Origin: Paratrimastix pyriformis
Taxonomy: Eukaryota > Preaxostyla > Paratrimastigidae
Assembly: GCA_027972325.1 (NCBI GenBank)
Contig: JAPMOS010000011.1
Location: 374,501-438,500, forward strand
Direction: 5' to 3'
Length of the DNA: 64,000 nt
The translations under genes and the position numbers were made by a program. Below are positions 44,801-64,000 of this stretch, piece after piece. The notes under the pieces were generated by a model. It worked only from the letters and a program-made list of their open reading frames with translations. It was not told the origin of the DNA and searched no databases. How positions within the stretch are numbered: the first letter of the stretch is position 1; each line of letters starts with the position of its first letter.

Positions 44801-47800
44801 GCCGCCGAGGCCGATGATGCCGCCGGCCCCCTGGCGCTCCTGTCCGCCATCCTCCGCCCGCTGAGCCCCGCCGGGCCGGCCGACCCCACGGGGCGCATGT
44901 GCGAGGGCCTCCTGGGCCGGATCCGGGGGGCCGCCAGCTGGGCCCTGCGCGCCCTGGCCGGCTGGCCGGCCTGCCCGCACCCGGGCGCCCTGCCCTGGGA
45001 GCCCGCCGCCCAGCGGCCGCCGTTGCTCGTCCAGCCGGCCCCCGGCCGCTCCCTGCCCGGGGTGGGCCTGGCCCCGGCGCCCCGGCCCCCGCTCCACGAG
45101 GCCACCCGGGCCCTGCTGAGGGCCTGGCTGCCGGGCCCCATCGCCGATGGGGTGCTCGCCTTCCCGGCATGCGCCCCCCGGCCCCCGCCCCCGCGCCCCG
45201 AGGCCGCCACCGCCACCGCCACCGCCACGCCGCCTGGCTCGCCCCCGGCCGGACAGCCGCCGATGGTCCCCGAGGACGCCGCCGCCGACTGGGCCCCGCC
45301 CGGCAGTGCGGCCCTGCTGGGAGCCTTCGCGGGGCTGCTGCACGGCGACCAGGCGGCCCCCGACTGCTACTGGGCGGCCCCCACCCGGCGTCAGCTTGCC
45401 GGCCACCTCCTCGCGGCCCTGGGGCGCCCCCCCGAGGCCCCCGAGGCGCCGCTCGGGTACGACCTCTGGCAGGCCGAGGACCGGGTGGCGGGACTCTTCG
45501 TGCGTCTCTACAACCTGCGCCCCGCCTGGGACGTGCGGCCCCATCCTGCCTTCGGCCCGGCCCTGTGGGCCGACGCCTACGCGGGGCTGCGGGCCCTGCT
45601 GGCACGCGAGGAGGCCGCCGGGGGCCGGCTGGTGCTGGTGGGGCCGCCCAGGGAGCGCCTCGAGGGCCGCCTGGTGGCCGTCATGCAGGCCCTCCGCAAC
45701 CTGGCCGCCCGGGCCGGCCTGGCTGCCCTCCTCGACGCCTCCCCCGACCCCGCAGCCCCCGGGCCGGTCATGGTCAGCCCCATCTCCCCCCCCCCCCCCC
45801 CCCTTGAAAGTGGTCAAACCCTCCAGAAACCCTATCTGGGGCTGTAGATCACTTGGTAGATCGTCCGCATGGCATGCGGGAGGCAAGGGGATCGATACCC
45901 CTCAGCTCCATCTGTTCTTTTTTTGCTTTTTTGTTGTGTAGTCTTCGGCCGCCCGGGTTGGGCTCCTCTTCTGGCTGGGGGCCCTGCCGACCCTCTCGTC
46001 GGCCGCGTCGCTGCAAGCGGTGCGGCATGCCCTGGAGCTGCTGCGGGCCCTGGCCCAGCGGGCCCTGGCGGCACCGGGCCTGCCGCAGCCCCCCGGGGGT
46101 GACGACTGGGCGGCCGGCCCGGCCACGGCCCACGAGTGCGACCTGGTCGAGCAGACCCTGCGCCGGCTGCTGCCGACCCACCTGCACCTGCTGGTGCGCC
46201 TGCTGGGGCTTGCCCGGGCCCAGCCCGACCTGGGCCGGCTGGTGCTGCAGACCCTGGGCGCCCTGCTGGCCGCGCCCCCGTTCCGGGTGGACCCGGCCGT
46301 CCTGGGGGCGGCCCGCCAGGCGGGGACGGTCCTCTTCCTGGTCAACATCCTGGCTGCCCCGGGCCCCGAGCCGCCCCAGCCCGCGCCACCGGCCCGTGGG
46401 GCGGGCGCGGTGGTGGTGGGAGGCAGCCGGCGGCGGGCCCGGCCCCAGGAAGGCGACCTGCGGGGGGCGGCCTGCGGGCTGCTGGTGCGGCTGCTCGACC
46501 AGGAGCGCATCCTGCCCGCCACCCCGCCGCGGCCGGCCGGCCCCGCTGCCCCGGCCGAGGCAGCCGGCCCAACGACGGGTCCCCAGCCCCAGCCCCAGCC
46601 CCAGCCCCAGCCCGCGCGGCCGATGGCGCTGGACCTCGTGCGCCTGGTGCCGCTGCCCCTGGCGGCCGTGCTGGTCGCGCCCCCCGCGGCGGCCCCCCGA
46701 GGATCGCAGCAGCCCCCCGGGGGGAGCCCCAGCCCCGTGGAGGGGGAGGAGGAGGACGGGCCCGGGGATGGGTGGGCCCTGGCCCGGGACGTGGGCGGAC
46801 CCGAGCTGCTCTGGACGGAGGCCACCCGTGCCGCCTGCCGGGCGGCCCTGTGCGAAGAGGTCAGCGCCCACGTGGCGGCCCTCTGCGCCCGGGACCCCTT
46901 CGACCGGATGCCGCCCGCCGGCCCCGGTGAGGCCGAGCTGGGCGACCGGGCCGCCGCCCAGGGTGGTGCGGGGGAGCGGGCGGCCGACTGCTCGCCCGGG
47001 GACTGCTTCCTGCGGGATGCCTGGCCCGAGCCGCCAGGCCCCCGATGGGACTCGGCCCGCCTGGCGGGGCTGGAGCCCTGGGCCTCGGGCTTCCTGGGGG
47101 CCGCCCTGGCCGAGGGGCGGCCCGATGGGCGGCCCGTGGTGGCGGGTGTGCACCTGCGGCTCTTCCTGGGGCAGCCCGGGGCAGCCATCGGCCGTGGCCG
47201 GCTGGGGCCCCTGGTGGCGGGCCTCCTGGACGAGCTGGCGGCCCGGCTGGCGGGGCTGGGGGCCCCCGAGACGGCCACCGGGGCGCTGGTGGGCCAGGCG
47301 CGCCTGCTGGCCGAGTGCCTGCTGGCCCTGCTGGCCCGCCAGAGCGCCACGGCCATGGGCTGCCTGCTGGCCCACCCGCGCCACGACCTGCCCGTCCGGC
47401 TGCTGGCCGCCGCCCTCGCCCTGCGCCGCGCCCTGCCCCTGCCCTCGACCCCGACCCCGCCCCCGCCCCTGGCGGGCGGACCGGCCGGTGCTGTGGGGGG
47501 CGCCCGAACCGTGGAGCAGCAGCAGGATGACGAGGAGGAGGTCGGGGACGCCCTGGCGGACGCGGATCCCCAGCTGGCCGCCGCTGAGCGGGCCGTCTCG
47601 AGCAGCCCGGGGCTGCCCCAGCCCCAGCCAACGGAGGGCGGCGCCACGTCGGGTGAGCCGGCCGGGGCGGCGGGTGGGAGGCCCCATGAGGAGCAGGAGG
47701 AGCAGGAGGAGCAGGAGGAGCAGAAGGAGGACGAGGCCCCCGCCCAGGTGGACGCCCTGTGTCGCATCGCCGTCAACCTGCTGGCCCAGTGCTGCCTCCA

Positions 47801-48593
47801 CCACGGTCGGCCGCCCGCCCTTCCCCCTGCTTCCGCCCTCTTCCCTCTGCCCCCGGCGATGGCTGATGGCGGCCACGCTCCTGCCTGCCGTTCTTGTCTG
47901 GGTCTGGGTCTGGGCTGTCGTGGGGCTGCGTGCTGCCTTGGGTGGGCGGGATGGGGGCGGGGCAGCCTTCTTGGACCGGCTCGCTCGCACGCCGCTGGAG
48001 GACGGGCGGCCCCTGTGGAGCCTCGTCAGCGCAGCCCTCGTTCAAATGTCTGCCCCCCCACCACCACCACCACCTCTGGCATCGCCCGTCGCTCGTTTCT
48101 TCTTCTTCTGTGTGTGTGTGTGTGTGTGTGGGCTGTCTGGCGGCGGCTCCACATCACCGTGCTCGCACCGAACGACGGGGCCTGTCGTCGCAGGCTGGCC
48201 GGGGCGTACAACCTGCCCCAGCCGGTGGTCCTGACGGCCCTGACGGGGCTCCTGCGGGCCGTGCGGGCCAACGGGACCCTGGCCCGGATGGCCTACGCGA
48301 GCGACCTCAAGGCCGCCCTGACCGGGGCCCTGTACGCCCCCACCCCGGCCCCCCTCAAGGACCGGGCGGCCCTGGTGCTCTTCATCATGTGTCTCGACAA
48401 GGGATTCGGAGACACCCTCTGGACGGAGCTCCTCCAGGTGGACGAGTGGAAGCCCTACCAGGACCTGATGCGGCCCCCCGAGGAGATCCCCCCCACCGAC
48501 ACGACCCCATCGCCCGGCGAGGTGCCCCCTCTCGTGGGGGTCCTCGAATCGGCGGCTTTGTCCTCGGCACCCCAAACGCCGAGCTATTTTTGA
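35884..48593 (+). CDS. RME-8 / DNAJC13-like endosomal protein without an evident J domain
   Basis: RME-8 works on early endosomes with Hsc70 and retromer/SNX1. N-terminal PH-like region: PTHLVLYFGNDLARVMHLRL, HLLVTSGGLLLEWDPLSRLV and YRITLEFTNDRAACYTF. Then AYEELPSQTGRRVLATLLHL and SIAFNAALCLRACVQP. Four IWN-type repeats, the RME-8 hallmark, occur at about 40318 (NLIWNGATRAELAGYL), 43060 (RIVWGPATRAELARAL), 45365 (CYWAAPTRRQLAGHLL) and 46803 (ELLWTEATRAACRAAL). Matching post-repeat strands are FVRLYNLRPAWDVRP and GVHLRLFLGQPGAAIG. The armadillo-like part includes DDDRIAEKTIL and LMLLQQNPPLYGRLYGTGLF. The end is MRPPEEIPPTDTTP to a TGA at 48593. More than twenty exons. Between PLVEYRTLADELQASG (about 43.4 kb) and ESALLVRGLLAMF (about 43.93 kb), where the J domain belongs, there is no HPD motif. 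The start is uncertain. Confidence 0.8.
39737..40280 (+). other. Long AT-richer RME-8 intron with unexplained content
   Basis: Donor GTCCGC after PEPQAKRPR; acceptor GGGGCAG before RLAEQLWRDRAEPN. At 544 nt it is several times the usual intron and close to 50% GC in a region near 75%. On the + strand it has box-like motifs (GGATGATG near 39951, TTGATGA near 39991, several CTGA). On the minus strand it has an open frame with SGTLDITSMYEIIKSIQLCG. It may host a small RNA or a nested gene; neither is shown. Confidence 0.5.
42641..42690 (+). repeat. Coding CAG/CAA tract (polyQ) in RME-8
   Basis: Mixed CAG and CAA codons encode about seventeen Gln after SHHH. Codon mixing suggests selection for the Gln run; a GTGGGC donor may follow directly. 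Confidence 0.7.
45838..45910 (+). tRNA. tRNA-Ala(GGC) inside an RME-8 intron
   Basis: A full cloverleaf folds by eye. Acceptor GGGGCTG pairs with CAGCTCC, with a G3:U70 wobble, the alanine identity element. The D stem is GATC/GATC with loop ACTTGGTA. The anticodon stem is TCCGC/GCGGG around loop ATGGCAT, giving anticodon GGC. The T stem is AGGGG/CCCCT around ATCGATA. The discriminator is A. No intron; CCA is not encoded. It lies on the same strand as RME-8, between the exon ending near 45770 and the exon starting near 45942, and a T-run follows about 8 bp downstream, as expected for a Pol III terminator. Confidence 0.93.
45918..45931 (+). terminator. Candidate Pol III terminator for tRNA-Ala
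   Basis: A seven-T run then five Ts within 20 bp of the tRNA 3' end, in otherwise GC-rich sequence. It could also serve as part of the host intron's polypyrimidine tract before the TTGTGTAG acceptor. Confidence 0.55.
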
Positions 48594-48892
48594 GAATGAC
48601 TTTGGGCGATGCGTGCTGTTGTCGCCTCCGATGAGGCTGCACTGTGTGGTCAACCCGTTTCCTTTCCTTTTTCCCCTTGCCGTTTCTTTGATGGCGGCCG
48701 CGAAATAACAGGGTTGGTTTTCGAAGAACACTTTGTTCTCGAGTCCTGGCACAACCATCGTCCAATGGTGAGATGGTTGAGATGGTTGATTGAGATGATG
48801 GACCCTCTCTTTTCCCTGAAACACCCCTCGGAAACACCAAAGAAGGGAGAAAAAAGGTCCGCAAAAGAGAAACAATGAGCATGTGAGGATAT

Positions 48893-50384
48893 TCATTCTG
48901 CTGGAGGGGGGTTCGGAGGATTGCCGGAGGGAGGGAGGCTGGGAGTGTTCGGTGGGGTAGAAGAAGCTCTTTCTGCAGCTGTTTCGCTCGTGCTGAGATG
49001 CGAAGGCATCGGTCCGCGCCGGGGTCGGAAGAGTGCACTCCATAGTCGATGGAGTAAGGGATCCTGCCGTCCTTGTGATGCCCCTGCTGCGGCTCCCGAG
49101 AGGAGACTTCCAGCATCCAAGGCGCCAACACCTGCCGCGGCCCCACCATCAAGATCAAGCATCATGCGACCACCCTATGAACAACGAGTGTGAATTTCCC
49201 AGACCCAACCTCCTGCAGACGTCATCATCGGATGCCCCGGGCACGACCGAGCCTCCCGATGGAGCGGCAGGCTGTGCTGGGGGTGCTTGACCTCCTGATT
49301 GAGCAGGGGTCTGTGCAACAGGGGGTTGGCCTGCTGGCGCAGGTTGATGGTGGGCTGGCTCCCCGGGGGAAGCAGCAGTGCCCGTACCGGCCGTTTGTGT
49401 CCGGAGGGGAGGGACGATGGGAGTCCCTGGTGTCACGTTGGCGGGGTAATAGTGGGGCACATGTCCTCCGTCAGGATGTGAAGGGCTCCGTGGCCCCATG
49501 ATAGGAGATGAGTAGTAGTTGTCGGGGCGCCGATAAAGGGCGAGAAGCTGTTTGAAGTAGTCCTTCACGTCAATGTTCTAGAAAAAGGGATGATTTGGTG
49601 ACGCCCCAAAGGAGGGCAGATGGAAGAGACCTGCGCCAGAATCTCCGGATTGGGAAGTTCTTCGTCTTCGCCCATCATGAGCCCGTTGTAGTCCCCGTAG
49701 AAATAGTTCCGGGTGCAGGGCTCCTTCTCGAGACGATGGGCAATGGTGAATGTCTGGCCCTCACCGAAGTGGATCTCAATGAGCACGAAAACGTTTGTCG
49801 AGCAAAGCTTGACAAGTAGGTCATAAGGTTCGCGATTCATCGTGAGCGAGGCAACATTGAAGGCTGGGTGAAAGACGTACTTCACCTGTTCGTGGGGCGG
49901 GCGGAGGAGGGGTGGAAGGGAGGATACAGAAAATTGAAAGTGTGAACGGGTGGGCGCTCACGGACTCTCGTGATCCGCAACCCGGGTGGCGGAATCACCT
50001 GGAGCTGAATGTTGTACCATCCAGTCGCACGAATCCGCATCCCTATGGGGGAGGGTGCGTGAGGTTTGGAATTGGTGCCTACCAAAAAGGACCTTCTGCG
50101 GTCGGCAGGCAACTGAGGGCGATATTGCGAATGCTCCACATGATATCACGATAGGCCTGAACCATTGAGAATTCCGCATTGCAATTGGGACACTTGTGGT
50201 GGTTGAAATGGAGCCACTGGATGAAACAATAATGGTGGAAGTGATGCCCACAAGGCAACTCATCGAAGAAGTTTTCATCGCCCGTTTGGCAAATCGAGCA
50301 AAAGTCATTGGTTTTGATGGAGGGTGGTCGCGCGCATTGAGGGACCCCATCCATTTGTTGTGGGTCTGAAGAGTGTTCAGTCAT
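48893..50384 (-). CDS. RING-H2 finger plus YEATS-like domain protein
   Basis: Five exons: 50384-50093, 50042-49966, 49885-49631, 49577-49221, 49174-48893. The N-terminus (MTEHSSDPQQMDG) leads into a RING-H2 finger: CSIC, then LPCGHHFHHYCFIQW, then CPNC, fitting an E3 ubiquitin ligase zinc-binding pattern. After VQAYRDIMWSIRNIAL comes GWYNIQLQVIPPPGLRITR, then VKYVFHPAFNVASLTMNREP and YDLLVKLCSTNVFVLIEIHF. The spacing and the V-x-F-x-HP-x-F core resemble a YEATS domain, a chromatin acyl-lysine reader, although the usual GWGEF motif is replaced. The C-terminal half is Pro/Gly/Ala-rich. The RING call is firm and the YEATS call tentative. An E3 acting on chromatin is an inference. Confidence 0.65.
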
Positions 50385-50775
50385 TCGTTGAGCCAAATCG
50401 GGTGATCTTGCAGCTTTCTCCTTCTGACTGCGACCTTTGAATGCGAGGCTTGTCAAACAGTTTGCCGGCTGTGTATCTAACACTGGTACCCACCCAATTC
50501 GGGGTGCGGGGGTGGCAGGTGACGGTCTTGTTGTGATTTCAGCTGACGAGATATTCCAAACAAAGGCAGAGAATGACAGGGACACGCCAACTTCAAAGAT
50601 GCTTCTTGTTGTTGTACAAGCGGATGAGGGGGGACATAAACAGCGGCAAGCCAGGCCGCCCATTTCACCCCTGGAAAAGAAATGTAACAGTCACTTCAAG
50701 ATAAACACACCAACGCAATTAAAAAAGCTCTCGCGCATGGCGCCAGAGGACGGCTCACCCTGTCAGTGGTTCCAC
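50385..50775. other. Intergenic, presumed promoter of the RING/YEATS gene
   Basis: AT-richer 391 bp between the RING/YEATS start and the stop of the next minus-strand gene. No RNA gene, repeat or conserved box seen. Confidence 0.5.
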
Positions 50776-53226
50776 TCACCTAGGCGGCGGCCGCGGTTTG
50801 GCGTGCCCTGCCGGACGCGGCCTGGTCGGAGCCCCGGAGGGCGGGAGCGACCGAGAGGCGGTTGTCCCACCGTCGGCTCCGGCCCGCCGGGCCAGGAGAG
50901 CCAGCGCGTCCTCCGAGATGATGGGCGACTCGGCACGCGCCGCCATGCCAAGGAGCGGGCTGGGGCTGGCCATGTCGGAGGAGTTCAGAGAACATTCCAG
51001 GGCCGATGGAAGAGAGAGAGCCGACAGGTCCGTGTCAGGGGCGCCCGCGCTGTCCGGCAGAATGGGGGAGACGGAGGGCTCTGCGGCCAGGCGGTCCTGT
51101 CGGGCCCCCTGGTGGCCCCGGGTGCCGTGCGGGCTGGGGTTGGGGTTCTCCGTCGACAGGACGAGGAGGCTCACCGCTGATCCACCGTGGTCGCTGGCCC
51201 CCGGATGGGAGCTGGTGCCCAAGAAGGGTGGCGGGGGTGGGGGCGGCATGTCTCCACGAGCGGTCGGGGCCTCGTCGACGACATCGACGACACGGAGCGG
51301 CTCCTCGGGGGCCGGCGGGAAGGGCGCTGCGGATGCGGGCGCGGGTGGGAGTGGGTTGCAGCCGGCCGCCCCGGCCTCGGCCTCGGCGATTGGGGCGGGC
51401 AAGGCCTCCGAGGCGACCCGCGAGGGGGACGCGGTCCCAACGGGGTCCTCGTCGAGTTCGGGGCTCCTTTTCATGGCCATGGGGGGCCTGCGGGCGGCGC
51501 CCTTCTTGCGGGGGGGTGGCGGAGGCGGGGGGCTGGTGGATGGCCCGCCTGCCATGACGCCTGGCGGGCACCGGAAGGCCGATGGGGAGTAGGCGTGACC
51601 TCCCTCGAAGGCCGAGCCGTCGATGGGCACGTCCGCAGTGGGGAGCAACTCGGCCAGGGCCTCGGAGGCGGTGGGTCGGCCGCCCCCGCCGGGAACGGGC
51701 CGTCCGGCAGCAGCCCGCTCGGCCCGGGTGGGCGGCAAGGGCGGCGGTGTGGGCAGCCGGCGAAGGCCCAGCGCTTGGGTGACGAGATCGGCGGGGCCGG
51801 CGTTGATCGAGCTGCGCACCTGGCGCTCCAACTCGGCGAGTTCCTCGGCCGTGGGGGGCGGGGCCATGGACTCCGTTGGCTGTAACTCGCCTTGGCGTGG
51901 GCGGCGGGGCATCACCGGGCTGGGCCCGCCCTGGGGGGTGGTTGAGCCGCCCAGGAGGCGCTCCGTCTCGCGCATGTCGATGGCCTCGGCCTCGCCCCGC
52001 TCGCCAACCTTGCTGCCGCTGGTGCCGCCAATGAGGTGCCCCGATGAGGACGACCCCCCGGGGCCCCCCAGGGGGTTGGGCTCCCACGAATCGCGCTGCG
52101 CGGCGAGGCGGGGGGGAAGAGGGAAAAGCACACGGTCAGCCCCCAAAAGGGAAACACACATGTCCAGCCCCAAAAAGGGAAATACGCACGACCAGCCCCC
52201 CGAAGCAAAAGGCCCAGCAAGGAGGGGAAAGGGGTGGACCGCCATTCGCTTGAGGGCCTGCACACGCCGCCTGCGCTGGAGGCGCCTCCTCACGCAGATC
52301 GTCAGGGCCACCAGGGCCGCGATCATCGAGGCCCCCGCCAGCAGAGCTCCTCCGACCACCAGCGCCCAGACCCACCACGGGGTGCTGCTCCCGCTTGGCT
52401 TGCACGGATCCCCACTGATGCCGCCCCCCGTGGCGCTGGCGCCGCAGATGCAGGCCCACACCCGGACCATCCGGGTCCCACCAACATCCGCATCGCAGGC
52501 TCCGGGGTCGGCAAGGCAAGACCGGCGCACCGGCTCGTCGGCAGGAATGGTGACCAGCTGAGACTCGCATTCGGCCCCAGGGTCGCCCCAAACCCTGCAG
52601 TCGGCATGGGCGCCGCACAAGCGCATTTCGTCCACTGTCCGCAAACCAGAATGACTGCCGGTGGTGGGAAGTGATGAAAACAGACCCGCTGTTTGACAAA
52701 GGGACCCAATCCATCCCAATGGACATGTGCAGCCCTTGGTGGGCGCAGTGCCGTTACAAACGCCACGATGAAGACAGTCTGAGTCGACTGTACAATTGCC
52801 CTCTGAAAAGAATTTGAACCCAAGTCAGAAGAAAGAGAAATAAAGAAGACAAACCTAAAATATCGCAACGAAGCCCACTGTATCCTGGATGACACGCGCA
52901 CTGGGCGGCATTGATGATTGTGGAGTTGAGGCAGCGCGATGCCGGTCCGCAGTCGGTGTCGTGGGTGCAATTGCCTCCACCATAGACTAATGCAGCCAAC
53001 TGACGAAGAGAATTTGACGCCAACGAAGCAACACAACCCCCTACACATCGATGTACATCGGTTCGGGCAGAACAAAGGATGAAACAAACCTTCTACTTGC
53101 TCGAAGACAAGGAAGACCAAGAAAAAGGTCACGAGCCGACGAAGATCCACCACCAGTCCCAGTGGATGTCAGAGGAAACAAAACCAATCGATATTCCCTG
53201 AGGTAAAGACTGCTCGCTCTCTTCAC
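50776..53226 (-). CDS. Surface receptor: EGF-like modules, TM, Ser/Pro-rich tail
   Basis: The 5' end is unresolved: a secretory signal-like stretch (RRLVTFFLVFLVFEQVEG, about 53140-53085) is clear, but its initiating ATG is not in frame and probably lies in another small exon. EGF-like modules: NCTHDTDCGPASRCLN to CACHPGYSGLRC (about 52980-52865), NCTVDSDCLHRGVCNG to CTCPLGWIGSLC (about 52800-52690), and a third Cys-rich region (LCGAHADCRVWGDPGAEC). The transmembrane helix is WWVWALVVGGALLAGASMIA (about 52380), followed by ICVRRRLQRRRR. The tail of about 480 residues is Ser/Pro-rich and ends PRPPPR. An intron at about 52240-52110 contains a three-fold 28-bp imperfect repeat. Like its neighbour it has the TM-plus-long-tail plan, but no filamin-like repeats were found. 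Confidence 0.7.
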
Positions 53227-53478
53227 GACCCAATTCCATTTTCCCCTTTTTCCCTGACATTTTTCAGCTTACCTCCCGGGCCAACTGGGGAGGAGTGGCG
53301 AACTGCCATCACAAAAAATACTTCCCGCAATGAAAAGACAACAAGTCAGAATACAGAGAGGAAACACGCACAGACGACACAACAGTCACTCATCACTCCA
53401 AACAGATACCGATGAAAAAAGGCGCCTTTGTTCAGGAAGGCGACTCGCAAACGGGTGTGAAGTTGAGCGAAGGTCCGC
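53227..53478. other. Intergenic between two tandem receptor genes
   Basis: About 250 bp of AT-richer DNA between the 5' end of one receptor and the stop of the next. Probably the promoter of the first and 3' flank of the second. No specific motif. Confidence 0.5.

Positions 53479-64000
<10,522 letters not shown>

Overview
This window is nuclear DNA from an intron-rich, very GC-rich single-celled eukaryote. Almost every gene is cut by short spliceosomal introns (about 35-130 nt, a few longer), and joining exons across them restores recognisable eukaryotic proteins: splicing factors PRP18 and RBM48, the trafficking proteins RME-8/DNAJC13, PACS and TBC1D13, an augmin HAUS7-like subunit, stomatin and TMEM184. 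I cannot place the species. A free-living flagellate is a reasonable guess, because augmin, bacterial-type ferritins with introns and large repeat-bearing surface receptors occur together.

Layout, left to right: the 3' part of a surface receptor (+, 1-3792); a repeat-bearing gap; ferritin A (-), a GT61 glycosyltransferase (+) and ferritin B (+) (5.2-9.0 kb); a HAUS7-like gene (-) head to head with a ubiquitin-fold-like gene (+) (9.0-11.3 kb); RBM48 (-) and PACS (-) (11.4-18.6 kb); PRP18 (+), with a coiled-coil gene on the opposite strand inside one of its introns (18.6-21.7 kb); cyclophilin (-) and TMEM184 (+) (21.8-23.8 kb); a large unidentified helical-repeat-like gene (-, 23.9-29.4 kb); stomatin (+) and TBC1D13 (+) (29.4-33.7 kb); a proline-rich protein (-); an unassigned exon block and then a 12.7-kb RME-8 gene (+, to 48.6 kb) carrying a tRNA-Ala in one intron; a RING-H2/YEATS-like gene (-); and two further surface receptors (-), the last one leaving the window at 64 kb after at least 14 repeat modules.

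Two themes connect the genes. Membrane traffic is over-represented (RME-8, PACS, TBC1D13, TMEM184, stomatin), and three receptor genes share one plan: repeat modules or EGF-like modules, a transmembrane helix, and a long Ser/Pro-rich cytoplasmic tail. At genome level the striking features are a non-standard 5' splice site (GTCYGY, with GC-AG variants that keep the rest of the motif), GC content that rises along each transcription unit from AT-richer divergent promoters, gene pairs whose start codons lie only about 50 bp apart, and introns built from minisatellites or C-runs. No virus-like element, transposon, CRISPR array or rRNA was recognised.
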